Below, one piece after another: positions 45,854-54,435 of a DNA stretch of 64,000 nt. Below the pieces are notes generated by a model, which was not told the origin of the DNA, made no database searches, and saw nothing but the letters and a program-made list of their open reading frames with translations. Made by a program: the position numbers and the translations under genes. The stretch is from Ensifer sp. IC3342 (GTDB lineage Bacteria > Pseudomonadota > Alphaproteobacteria > Rhizobiales > Rhizobiaceae). Position 1 is the first letter of the stretch. Each line of letters opens with the position of its first letter. The stretch is taken from NCBI RefSeq assembly GCF_020193655.1, contig NZ_JADYVE010000005.1, positions 410,328-474,327 on the forward strand, read 5' to 3'.

Positions 45854-46747
45854 ATGGCCGCAATCGTCAACAATCCCAGTGAGCGTCCGACGGCCAAGGC
45901 ACTGTGCTGCGTGGCCGCGGCTGCCGCGCTTGCTGCGGCGGATGCGGCCGTTGTGCGTCTCCTTGCGGGCGAAGTGCATGCGTTCGTCATCGGCTTCTTT
46001 CGCAGCCTCTTCGGTCTTGCAACCATCGTCCCATTGATCGTGGCTCGCCCGCGCGTCCTGAAGTCCGGCTATCGGCTCCAGCATGTCACGCGCGCGGCAC
46101 TGAAGCTTGCTGCGCTCGTTTGTTTTTTTATGGCCTTCGCCGCCGCGCCGCTCGCCGATGCGATGGCGATCATGTTCACGACGCCGATCTTCCTGATGCT
46201 GGGGGCCTGGCTGTGGCTTGGCGAAAAGCTGACGCCGGGCCTCCTTTTCGCGCTCGTGGCAGGCTTCGCCGGTGCGCTGATCATCATCGATCCCGCCGGC
46301 CAGGGCGGCATGGAGGCGGCGCTGCTTCTGGCGGTTGTCGGCGCCGCGCTTCAGGCGCTCGTGCAGCTCATGCTGAAGCGCATGTCGGATCTCGATTCGA
46401 CCGAGACGCTGGTGGTCTGGAACCTCATCGTTACGGTAACATTGGCGGCTGTGCCTGCGACATTCTACTGGACGACGCCTGACCTGCGCGAGTTCGCCTT
46501 GCTCGCGCTACAGGGCGCGATGGGCGCTGCCAACATGGCATTGATGACCAAGGCGTTCAGCATCGCGGATGCGTCGCAGATCGCGCCCATGGACTTTCTT
46601 CGCCTGCCGTTTGTTGCCGTCATGGCGTGGATCCTGTTCGGCGAGGTCGCAGGACTCTCCACCTGGCTCGGTGCCGCGATCATCTTCGCCGCGACGATGA
46701 TCGTCGTTGGAGGCGGGCGACTGAGGAGGCGGGTGGCGGAGGATTGA
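45854..46747 (+). CDS. EamA/DMT-family transporter
   Basis: 297 residues with ten hydrophobic segments in two EamA halves. The marks are FRSLFGLATIVPLIV, AAPLADAMAIMFTTPIFLMLGAWLWLGEKL-type pattern and, in the second half, APMDFLRLPFVAVMAWILFGE. Such proteins export or import small metabolites; the direction is not readable. It starts 240 nt from the divergent catabolic operon and 97 nt before the ABC importer genes, with a hairpin between. Its role may be export of a toxic side-product or uptake. Confidence 0.88.
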   Translation: MAAIVNNPSERPTAKALCCVAAAAALAAADAAVVRLLAGEVHAFVIGFFRSLFGLATIVPLIVARPRVLKSGYRLQHVTRAALKLAALVCFFMAFAAAPLADAMAIMFTTPIFLMLGAWLWLGEKLTPGLLFALVAGFAGALIIIDPAGQGGMEAALLLAVVGAALQALVQLMLKRMSDLDSTETLVVWNLIVTVTLAAVPATFYWTTPDLREFALLALQGAMGAANMALMTKAFSIADASQIAPMDFLRLPFVAVMAWILFGEVAGLSTWLGAAIIFAATMIVVGGGRLRRRVAED

Positions 46748-46754
46748 GGCAATC

Positions 46755-46772
46755 TGCCGCCGGTCGGCGGCA
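46755..46772 (+). terminator. Hairpin between EamA and ABC genes
   Basis: Perfect 8-bp stem tgccgccg/cggcggca (46755-46762 and 46765-46772) with only 2 nt between. There is no T-run, so it may attenuate or protect mRNA rather than end transcription. Confidence 0.4.
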
Positions 46773-46844
46773 ACCGATAGCGACGGCTCCGCAGCGCGGC
46801 CGGACACGGAACATTGAAAGCGCTGGCTTATCAGGGAGGAGTAG

Positions 46845-48350
46845 ATGAAGGGTAAGAGACTGTTATTGGGCTTGATGATGACCGCGTCGGCGGCAGCGTC
46901 GGCCTGGGCCCAGGAGGCAAAGGACATCACGGTCGTTCTCGATGAAGAGGTCGACCTTGTGGAGCCTTGCATGGCGACGCGTTCGAACATCGGGCGTATC
47001 ATCCTGCAGAATGTTTCCGAGACATTGACGGAACTCGACGTTCGCGACAAGAAAGGGCTGATGCCTCGCCTGGCAGAGAGCTGGGAGGAGGCGAATCCTG
47101 GCACCTGGCGCTTCCATCTGCGCAAGGATGCGAAGTTCTCCGACGGTTCCGCCTTTGACGCCGGTGACGTCAAGCACTCGATCGAAAGGGCGATGAGCGA
47201 CAAGATCTCGTGCGAAAGCCCGCGCTATTTCGGCGACACCAAGCTGGAAACGAAGGTCGTCGACGACAATACCATCGATATCACCGCGACGCCGGCGCAG
47301 CCTATCCTGCCGCTGCTGATGACGCTGGTGACGATCGTGCCGGCCGAGACGCCGATTGAATTCACGCGCGAGCCGATCGGCACGGGTCCTTACAAGCTTA
47401 CGGAGTGGAAGGCGGGCCAGAGCATCACGCTTACGCGCCGTGACGACTACTGGGGAACAGCGCCGGAGGTGACGAAGGCGACCTATGTGTTCCGCGCCGA
47501 TCCGTCCGTGCGGGCGGCCATGGTTGCCGCCGGCGAGGCCGATATTGCGCCGCTGATCTCGGAACTCGACGCCAACGACGCGGAGATGGATTTCAGCTAC
47601 CCCAACTCCGAAACCTTCTATATGCGGCTCGACCATTCCATCCCGCCGCTCAGCGACAAGCGCGTGCGCCAGGCGCTCAATATGGCGCTCGATCGTGATG
47701 CCTTCATCGGCACGCTGTTGCCGAAGGGCGCGATCAAGGCGACGGCAATCGTGCCGCCGACGACACTCGGCTGGAACCCCGACGTGAAGGTTGCTCCCTA
47801 CGATCCGGAAGGGGCCAAGAAGCTGCTTGCGGAGGCGAAGGCCGACGGCGTTCCTGTCGAAACGCCCATCACCATCGTGGGGCGCACCAACAACTTCCCG
47901 AACGTGGTGGAGGTGCTCGAAGCTGCCCAGCAGATGTTCGAAGAGGTGGGCTTCAAGACGAAGCTGCAGATGTACGAGGTCGCGGAGTTCGAGAAGCAGT
48001 ATTCCAAGCCCTACCCGGAAAACCGCGGGCCGCTGCTTGTCGCCGCTCAGCACGACAATGCGCGTGGCGATCCGGTCTTCTCGATGTACTTCAAGTATGA
48101 CAGCAACGGCCGTCAATCGGGCATCGCCAATCCGGATGTCGACAAGATGATCGCTGAAGCGACCGCGGCAACGGGTGAGGCACGCGCGGCCGATTGGAAG
48201 AAACTCATCGCCTATCTGCATGACGACGTGGTCGCCGATGTGCTGCTGTTCCACATGGTGGGCTACGCTCGGGTCAATCCACGCATCGACTTCACACCGA
48301 CGATCGCAACCAATTCGCAGCTGCAATTGTCGGAAATCCGCTTCAAGTAA
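46845..48350 (+). CDS. Family-5 ABC transporter substrate-binding protein
   Basis: 501 residues with a Sec signal peptide (MKGKRLLLGLMMTASAAASAWA, cut before QE). The SBP_bac_5 family pattern is clear: LMPRLAESWEEANPGTWRFHLRKDAKFSDG and EPIGTGPYKLTEWKAGQSITLTRR followed by DKRVRQALNMALDRDAFI. These proteins bind peptides, opines, glycosides or cyclic compounds; here context suggests an acid-sugar conjugate. It starts the importer row (binding protein, two permeases, ATPase). The A+G-rich CAGGGAGGAG box 4 nt before the ATG is a strong ribosome site. Confidence 0.92.
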   Translation: MKGKRLLLGLMMTASAAASAWAQEAKDITVVLDEEVDLVEPCMATRSNIGRIILQNVSETLTELDVRDKKGLMPRLAESWEEANPGTWRFHLRKDAKFSDGSAFDAGDVKHSIERAMSDKISCESPRYFGDTKLETKVVDDNTIDITATPAQPILPLLMTLVTIVPAETPIEFTREPIGTGPYKLTEWKAGQSITLTRRDDYWGTAPEVTKATYVFRADPSVRAAMVAAGEADIAPLISELDANDAEMDFSYPNSETFYMRLDHSIPPLSDKRVRQALNMALDRDAFIGTLLPKGAIKATAIVPPTTLGWNPDVKVAPYDPEGAKKLLAEAKADGVPVETPITIVGRTNNFPNVVEVLEAAQQMFEEVGFKTKLQMYEVAEFEKQYSKPYPENRGPLLVAAQHDNARGDPVFSMYFKYDSNGRQSGIANPDVDKMIAEATAATGEARAADWKKLIAYLHDDVVADVLLFHMVGYARVNPRIDFTPTIATNSQLQLSEIRFK

Positions 48351-48368
48351 GCGGATCCTGAAATGGGG

Positions 48369-48390
48369 AGGGCGGCGGCGACTCCGCCCT
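48369..48390 (+). other. Intercistronic hairpin after the binding-protein gene
   Basis: The stem agggcgg/ccgccct lies between the binding-protein and first permease genes. Such hairpins commonly protect the upstream mRNA and raise binding-protein levels relative to the permeases. Confidence 0.5.
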
Positions 48391-48416
48391 TCCATCGATA
48401 ATCGGGAGTAGGACCG

Positions 48417-49331
48417 ATGGGAAAAAAGATGATGAGGCGCATCGTGTCGAGTTTCTTCTCGCTCGTCGCGCTCGTGGTGATGGTGTTCTTCCTGTCGCGG
48501 CTGACGGGCGATCCGGCAGCCTTGTTCCTGCCGATTGACGCGACGCAGGAAATGCTCGACAAGTTCCGCGAATTGCATGGGTTGAATGATCCTCTTGTCC
48601 AACAGTTCGGACGCTATGTCTGGGACGTTCTGCAACTCGACTTCGGCGACTCGATCCGTAAGGCGCGTCCTGCGATCGATGTGGTTCTCGAGTCCTTCAC
48701 CTGGACGCTGCAGCTGGCGCTGATCACCATCGCGCTGGTGACCGCGCTCGCCATCACCATCGGCTCGGTCGCAGCCTTCCGCCCGGGCGGCCTGTTCGAT
48801 CGTTTCGTCTCGCTGGTCTCGCTGATCGGCGCATCGGCGCCGGATTTCTGGATCGCGATCGTCGGCATCGTCGTCTTTTCGATCACGCTCGGTTGGGTCC
48901 CGACGTCAGGCACCGGCACGGTATGGCACTGGATCCTGCCCGTGGCGGTGCTCTTCATCCGGCCGTTCGGCCTGATTCTTCAGGTCGTACGCGGGTCGAT
49001 GCTGACGGCGTTCGGATCCGCCTATGTGAAGACCGCACGCGCCAAGGGCGTCGGAAACCGTTCCATCATCTTCGTCCATACGCTGCGCAATGCCATGCTG
49101 CCGGTGATCACGGTCATCGGCGACCAGGCGGCGGCGATGCTCAACGGCGCGGTTGTCGTGGAGACGATCTTCGGCTTCCCCGGCGTCGGCAAGCTGATGA
49201 TCGACTCCATCCTGCAACGTGACTTCAACGTGATCCTTGCGGCGATCATGGTCACCGCGCTTGCGATCTTCGTCATGAACCTGCTGATCGACATTGCCTA
49301 CACATTGCTCGATCCGCGCCTCAGGACCTGA
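48417..49331 (+). CDS. ABC transporter permease (DppB-like)
   Basis: 304 residues with about six membrane segments. The N-terminal TPRxT-type domain of DppB-like permeases is recognisable (VVMVFFLSRLTGDPAALFL). The EAA loop that docks to the ATPase is YVKTARAKGVGNRSIIFVHTLRNAMLP. It ends VGKLMIDSILQRDFN, typical of the family. It pairs with the DppC-like permease encoded 5 nt downstream. Confidence 0.92.
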   Translation: MGKKMMRRIVSSFFSLVALVVMVFFLSRLTGDPAALFLPIDATQEMLDKFRELHGLNDPLVQQFGRYVWDVLQLDFGDSIRKARPAIDVVLESFTWTLQLALITIALVTALAITIGSVAAFRPGGLFDRFVSLVSLIGASAPDFWIAIVGIVVFSITLGWVPTSGTGTVWHWILPVAVLFIRPFGLILQVVRGSMLTAFGSAYVKTARAKGVGNRSIIFVHTLRNAMLPVITVIGDQAAAMLNGAVVVETIFGFPGVGKLMIDSILQRDFNVILAAIMVTALAIFVMNLLIDIAYTLLDPRLRT

Positions 49332-49336
49332 AGGCC

Positions 49337-50269
49337 ATGACCATGTCCAGTACTTTGCCATCCACGCAGATCTCGACCAAGCAGCGCGGCAAGGCGCATG
49401 TGCTCCTCGGCATGCTGTGGCGCGACAAGTTTGCTTTCTTTGCGACGGTCTTTCTCATTCTTGCGGTCCTGTGCGCCCTCTTCGGACCGATGTTGCTGCG
49501 AGAGGCGGCCGTCGCCCAAAACCTGCGCGCCCGCAACCTGGCGCCGTTCACGCTGGAAAGGGGCTGGCTCTTCCTGCTTGGAGCCGATGCGCTCGGCCGG
49601 CCCTTGCTCGCCCGCATCGTCGTCGCTGCGCAAAACACGTTAATGATCGCCGCCGGTGCGGTTGTCTGTTCCGGCGTCGTCGGTGCGCTGCTCGGGCTCG
49701 TTGCCGGTTACTCGTCCGAGCGGCTGTCGAACGTCATCATGCGGCTTGCGGACGTGATCATGTCCTTCCCATCGCTGCTTCTCGCAGTGATCGTGCTCTA
49801 CATGCTGGCGCCGTCGGTCGGCAATATCGTGATCGTTCTCGCCATCACGCGGATCCCGGTCTACCTGCGCACCACTCGGGCCGAGGTCCTCGAAATCCGC
49901 CAGCGCATGTTCGTCCAGGCGGCAAAGGTCATGGGGGCGTCGTCCTTACGGATCGTCTTCCGTCATATCCTGCCCATGGTCGTCCCGACGCTCGTGACTA
50001 TTGCGACGCTGGATTTTGCCTTCGTCATGCTGGCCGAATCCTCGCTCTCCTTCCTCGGCATCGGCATACAGCCGCCCGAGGTGACCTGGGGCCTGATGGT
50101 CGCGCAAGGCAAGCAATACCTGACCAACGCCTGGTGGTTGGCCTTCTGGCCGGGCCTGGCGATTATTCTGACGACGCTGTCGCTCAACCTGTTGTCGAAC
50201 TGGATGCGTGTCGCCCTCGATCCGGCACAGCGCTGGAGATTGGAAATCGGAGGCCGCAAGAATGGCTGA
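49337..50269 (+). CDS. ABC transporter permease (DppC-like)
   Basis: 310 residues with about six membrane segments. It has the N-terminal OppC extension (LWRDKFAFFATVFLILAV), a periplasmic loop with FLLGADALGRPLLARIV-type motif, and the ATPase-docking loop FVQAAKVMGASSLRIVFRHILP. It starts 5 nt after the first permease and overlaps the ATPase gene by 8 nt. Confidence 0.92.
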   Translation: MTMSSTLPSTQISTKQRGKAHVLLGMLWRDKFAFFATVFLILAVLCALFGPMLLREAAVAQNLRARNLAPFTLERGWLFLLGADALGRPLLARIVVAAQNTLMIAAGAVVCSGVVGALLGLVAGYSSERLSNVIMRLADVIMSFPSLLLAVIVLYMLAPSVGNIVIVLAITRIPVYLRTTRAEVLEIRQRMFVQAAKVMGASSLRIVFRHILPMVVPTLVTIATLDFAFVMLAESSLSFLGIGIQPPEVTWGLMVAQGKQYLTNAWWLAFWPGLAIILTTLSLNLLSNWMRVALDPAQRWRLEIGGRKNG

Positions 50270-51890
50270 GCATCTGCTTGAAGTTCGAAACCTGTCCGTT
50301 CAGTTCCATACAGCCGGCGGCACGGTGCATGCGGTACGCAACATAAGCTGGCATCTCGACCGCGGCGAGACGCTAGCGATCCTCGGTGAAAGCGGCTCGG
50401 GCAAGTCCGTCTCCGCTTCCGCGATCATGAACCTGATCGACATGCCGCCGGGCGAGATCACCAGCGGCGAGGTCATTTTTGCCGGTAGGAACCTCCTCGC
50501 CATGCCCGATGACGAGCGCCGAGCAATCAACGGCAAGCGGATCGCAATGATCTTTCAGGACCCGCTCAGCCACCTGAACCCGGTTTTCACCGTCGGCTGG
50601 CAGATCATCGAGGTCATGCGCATTCATGGAATCGCGCCCGATGCGGCACGCGCGCGGGCGCTCGATCTTCTGAAGCGCGTCGGCATTCCCGCGCCGGAGG
50701 CTGCGATGCGTAAATATCCGCATCAGTTCTCCGGCGGCCAGCGCCAGCGTCTGATGATCGCCATGGCGCTTGCGCTCAAACCCGACATCGTCATTGCCGA
50801 CGAGCCGACGACCGCGCTCGACGTGACGGTGCAGGCAGAGGTGCTTGCCCTCCTCGGCGAATTGCAGAAGGAAACAGGCCTCGGCCTGCTGTTGATCACC
50901 CATGACCTCGGCGTCGTGGCCGATATCGCCGATCGTGTCGTCGTGATGAATGCCGGCGAGATCGTTGAGACCGGGACACCGGACGAGGTCTATCACAATC
51001 CCCAGCACCCCTATACGCGCAAGCTGATTTCGGCCGCTCCCGGCCGGGGCGAGATGCACGAACCGAATGCCACCGGCGAGCCGCTTCTGAAGGTCGAAAA
51101 TCTCTGCAAATCCTATGGCTCCTTCAAGGCATTGAAGGGCGTGTCCTTCACCCTGCAGCCGGGAGAGACGATGGCGGTCGTCGGCGAAAGCGGATCGGGA
51201 AAATCGACGCTGGCGCGCGCGCTCCTGCGGCTCGACGAAGCGGACTCAGGCCACGCCTATTGGAAGGGTCGCGACCTTCTGAAAATGCCGGCCAAGGAGC
51301 TCTACCAGCTCCGGCGCCAGATGCAGATGGTGTTTCAGGATCCGACGCAGTCGCTCAATCCGCGCATGACGGTTTACCAACTGATATCCGAGGCCTGGGT
51401 CATCCATCCCGAGATTCTGCCGAAGGCGCAATGGCGCTCACGCGTGGAGGAACTGCTGACGCAGGTGGGCCTCTCGCCCGCCCATGCCGAACGCTATCCG
51501 CACCAGTTCTCCGGCGGCCAGCGCCAAAGGATCGCGATCGCCCGCGCGCTGGCGCTCCGGCCAGAACTCATCGTTTGCGACGAGGCGGTCTCCGCGCTCG
51601 ACGTATCGATCCAGGCCCAAGTGATCGCGCTCCTCGACAAGCTCCGGCGTGAACTCGGCATCGCCTTCATCTTCATCGCCCACGACCTGCCGGTTGTGCG
51701 CGATTTTGCCGATCATGTGATGGTAATGCAGGCGGGCGAATGCGTCGAAGTCGGCACGGTCAGGCAGATCTTCGAGAATCCGCAGCGCGACTATACGCGT
51801 CGCCTTCTGGACGCCGGCCTTGACCCGGACCCGCGGGTCCAGGCTGCCCGTCGCATGCCGAAGATCAGGGCCGGTCGCGAAGTGGGTTGA
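50262..51890 (+). CDS. ABC transporter ATPase with two fused nucleotide-binding domains
   Basis: 542 residues from MAEHLLEVRNLSVQF at 50262, overlapping the permease by 8 nt. Domain 1 has Walker A GESGSGKSVSAS, the signature FSGGQRQRLMIAMAL and Walker B DIVIADEPTTALD. Domain 2 has Walker A GESGSGKSTLARALL, signature FSGGQRQRIAIARAL and IVCDEAVSALD, where the usual Pro of DEP is Ala. This is the GsiA-like fused DppD-DppF arrangement. It powers the importer encoded just upstream. Confidence 0.93.
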   Translation: MAEHLLEVRNLSVQFHTAGGTVHAVRNISWHLDRGETLAILGESGSGKSVSASAIMNLIDMPPGEITSGEVIFAGRNLLAMPDDERRAINGKRIAMIFQDPLSHLNPVFTVGWQIIEVMRIHGIAPDAARARALDLLKRVGIPAPEAAMRKYPHQFSGGQRQRLMIAMALALKPDIVIADEPTTALDVTVQAEVLALLGELQKETGLGLLLITHDLGVVADIADRVVVMNAGEIVETGTPDEVYHNPQHPYTRKLISAAPGRGEMHEPNATGEPLLKVENLCKSYGSFKALKGVSFTLQPGETMAVVGESGSGKSTLARALLRLDEADSGHAYWKGRDLLKMPAKELYQLRRQMQMVFQDPTQSLNPRMTVYQLISEAWVIHPEILPKAQWRSRVEELLTQVGLSPAHAERYPHQFSGGQRQRIAIARALALRPELIVCDEAVSALDVSIQAQVIALLDKLRRELGIAFIFIAHDLPVVRDFADHVMVMQAGECVEVGTVRQIFENPQRDYTRRLLDAGLDPDPRVQAARRMPKIRAGREVG

Positions 51891-51917
51891 GCATCATACG
51901 ACGGCGGGGCCGGCAGG

Positions 51918-52403
51918 TTACCGCAGGAGGAACGGCTCCTCGAAGAAATGTTCCTCCAGGTTCACGCCTTCGCCGCCGCGATCGATTACAGCGAAGTCGG
52001 AAACACCCTGCAGTGGCGTCAGGATGCCGTGCCAGACGTTACGGGCTATGTTGACCCCCTGGCCCGGCGCCGTCAGGAAGGCACGCGGCTCGCCAGGGCC
52101 GTCGGCAGTCTCTTCGGAAACGACGACCAGGAACGGATTGTTGCCGAGCGGGATGAAGGCCTGGCTCCCAAGCGGGTGTCGTTCAACCATCGTCAATGTC
52201 AGGGGCAGGGCGTAAGGCTCGCCGCGCACGATGCTGATCATTGGCCGGGCCCTTTCGCCCGCAGTCTCGATCCTGGCGAGGTCGTGATAGCGCATGCACT
52301 TTCCGCCATTGATCGAAAAACTGTAAGCGTTTTCCGTCTCGATGACGTCGCCGAAAGGCGCGAAGGCCTCGCGGGTCAACGGCTGGATGGCGATTTCCTT
52401 CAT
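51918..52403 (-). CDS. allA: Ureidoglycolate lyase
   Basis: 161 residues from MKEIAIQPLTREAFAPFG at 52403; the open frame extends to 52463, next to the PuuE-UraD stop. The AllA cupin pattern is present: FSINGGKCMRYHDLARIE, MVERHPLGSQAFIPLG, and VNIARNVWHGILTPL with the metal-site histidine. It splits ureidoglycolate to glyoxylate and urea, the last step of allantoin breakdown. It lies 69 nt downstream of the fusion gene on the same strand and is probably co-transcribed. Confidence 0.92.
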   Translation of the reverse strand: MKEIAIQPLTREAFAPFGDVIETENAYSFSINGGKCMRYHDLARIETAGERARPMISIVRGEPYALPLTLTMVERHPLGSQAFIPLGNNPFLVVVSEETADGPGEPRAFLTAPGQGVNIARNVWHGILTPLQGVSDFAVIDRGGEGVNLEEHFFEEPFLLR

Positions 52404-52472
52404 CTGATAGCTTCCACGATCCGTCCAAAGACGCGCAAACGGCTGACGCCGCCTTGTCGTCATCGCATGTCC

Positions 52473-53888
52473 TCAGTTTGGCAGCATGTCCCGCAGGCGG
52501 AGCAGCGCGATCCTTTCCACCTGGCGGCATGCCGTATCGAATTCGGTTTCACGGTCGTTGCCGATCCGGCTCTCGAAGGCGGCGAGGATCTCGTCCTTGC
52601 GCCGTCCCTTGACTGCCATGATGAAGGGGAAGCCGAACTTTTCGACATAGGCACTGTTGAGCGTCGTGAACCGCTCGCGCTCGCTGTCTGTCAGCGCGTC
52701 GAGACCGGCCGAGGCCTGTTCGTTCGTCGAGCTTTCGGTGAGGCGCTTGGCCTCCGCGAGCTTGCCGGCGAGGTCGGGGTGGGCATTGAGCACCGCCAGC
52801 CGCTCCTCATCCGTGGCGCTGCGAAAGACATGGACGAGTGCCGCGTGCAGGCCGATTGCCGTATCGTTGGCGGGTGAGAGCTCGTCGGCGAAAGCGCGTT
52901 TGGCAATCCACTTCGAATGTTCGAACACGCCGCCGAAACGGGCAAGGAATTCTTCTTCGGAAAGCCGGGAGGGGCGGCCGTTAGCGGCCTCGAAGGGGTA
53001 GTTCTTTGCCCAGTGGCGTGCAATGTCGATGCGGCGGGCGAGCCAGACCTTCTCATGCCCCTTCACATAATCGAGGAAGCGGGCGAGCGCGGCGATCCTT
53101 CCCGGCCGGCCGGCGAGGCGGCAGTGGAGGCCAATGCTCATCATTTTCGGCGAGCCGGCAGCACCCTCTGCGTAGAGAACGTCGAAGCTGTCCTTCAGAT
53201 AGCTGAAGAACTGGTCGCCGCTGTTGAAGCCTTGCGCCGTCGCAAAGCGCATGTCGTTGGCGTCGAGAGTGTAGGGAACGACGAGCTGGTGCTTGCCGTC
53301 GTGCTCATGCCAGTAAGGGAGGTCGTCGGCATAGGAATCCGAGACATAGTCGAAGCCGCCGGCCTCGGCCACCAGATCAAGCGTGTTTTCCGAGCAGCGG
53401 CCGGTGTACCAGCCGCGCGGCCGCTCGCCGGTGACGATCGTGTGGAGACGGATCGCCTCGGCGATTTCGGCCCGCTCTTTTTCGATGCTGAAATCCCTGT
53501 ACTCTATCCATTTCAGTCCGTGCGAGGCGACTTCCCAACCGGCTTCCTGCATTGCCGCGACCTGGGCGGGTGATCGCTTGAGCGCCGTTGCCACGCCATA
53601 GACGGTGGCGGGCACATCGCGATCCGTGAACAGGCGGTGCAGGCGCCAGAAGCCGGCACGCGCGCCATATTCGTAGATCGACTCCATGTTCCAGTGGCGC
53701 TGGCCCGGCCAGGCTTGGGCGCCGACGATCTCCGACAGAAAGGCTTCCGACGCCGCATCACCATGCAGCAGGCAGTTTTCGCCGCCCTCCTCGTAATTGA
53801 TCACGAACTGGACTGCGATCCGCGCTCCGTCCGGCCACACGGCGCGGGGATTTGGGCCATGACCGTGAAGATCGCGGGGGTATCTCAT
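52473..53888 (-). CDS. puuE: PuuE allantoinase fused to UraD (OHCU decarboxylase)
   Basis: 471 residues, two enzymes in one chain. Residues 1-~305 match the polysaccharide-deacetylase-like allantoinase PuuE (RYPRDLHGHGPNP, QFVINYEEGGENCLLHGD, EVASHGLKWIEY, MSIGLHCRLAGRPGR). Residues ~310-471 match UraD (FLARFGGVFEHSKWIAKRAF, LNAHPDLAGKLAEAKRLTESS, SAYVEKFGFPFIMAVKG). UraD decarboxylates OHCU to S-allantoin and PuuE hydrolyses allantoin to allantoate, so the fusion joins consecutive steps. It is divergent from uraH. Confidence 0.93.
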   Translation of the reverse strand: MRYPRDLHGHGPNPRAVWPDGARIAVQFVINYEEGGENCLLHGDAASEAFLSEIVGAQAWPGQRHWNMESIYEYGARAGFWRLHRLFTDRDVPATVYGVATALKRSPAQVAAMQEAGWEVASHGLKWIEYRDFSIEKERAEIAEAIRLHTIVTGERPRGWYTGRCSENTLDLVAEAGGFDYVSDSYADDLPYWHEHDGKHQLVVPYTLDANDMRFATAQGFNSGDQFFSYLKDSFDVLYAEGAAGSPKMMSIGLHCRLAGRPGRIAALARFLDYVKGHEKVWLARRIDIARHWAKNYPFEAANGRPSRLSEEEFLARFGGVFEHSKWIAKRAFADELSPANDTAIGLHAALVHVFRSATDEERLAVLNAHPDLAGKLAEAKRLTESSTNEQASAGLDALTDSERERFTTLNSAYVEKFGFPFIMAVKGRRKDEILAAFESRIGNDRETEFDTACRQVERIALLRLRDMLPN

Positions 53889-54057
53889 GAAAACAGCTCC
53901 TCCAGACTTTGTCTCTCAGCACAATTCGTAGCGAGAAAGCCGCCCTCTCATTCCCCCCAAAAAATTTGAAAGTCTCGAAGGCTGAGGCCGCTACACAAGC
54001 GCATCTCCCCTCCGGATACTGTGCAATGGAAAGCTGAGTTCGGGAGGAGCGAAACGC

Positions 54058-54429
54058 ATGCAATCTCAAGGTGGAAACGCCGGCCGCCTGACGACCCACG
54101 TGCTGGACACGGCAAGCGGCAAGCCGGCCAGCAACCTGCGCATCGAACTCTATCGGTTCGATGGCGAGCGGGCGGAGCATCTCGTCTCCACCAGGACCAA
54201 CGACGATGGCCGCTGCGACCAGCCGCTGCTTGCGGGCGAGCGCATGGAAAGCGGCACTTACGAGCTGCGGTTCCATGCCGGCGAATATCTTGGCCCCGCC
54301 GCGGAACGCGGCACCAATCCTTTTCTCGACATCATTCCGATCCGCTTCGGGATCGCCGACCAGGCGGCGCACTATCATGTGCCGCTCCTGCTTTCGCCCC
54401 ATGGCTACTCGACCTACCGCGGGAGCTGA
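54058..54429 (+). CDS. uraH: 5-hydroxyisourate hydrolase
   Basis: 123 residues, transthyretin-like. It hydrolyses 5-hydroxyisourate to OHCU, the substrate of UraD. The N-terminal [20 protein letters not shown] has the conserved His. The [13 protein letters not shown] segment and the C-terminal YRGS tetrapeptide are diagnostic of UraH rather than vertebrate transthyretin. It stops 6 nt before xdhA and so probably shares its transcript. Confidence 0.95.
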   Translation: MQSQGGNAGRLTTHVLDTASGKPASNLRIELYRFDGERAEHLVSTRTNDDGRCDQPLLAGERMESGTYELRFHAGEYLGPAAERGTNPFLDIIPIRFGIADQAAHYHVPLLLSPHGYSTYRGS

Positions 54430-54435
54430 TCGGCC

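Noticed and set aside
46863..48635. 590-codon open frame on the minus strand
   Set aside because: Antisense to the binding-protein gene, arginine/histidine-rich, no recognisable motif.
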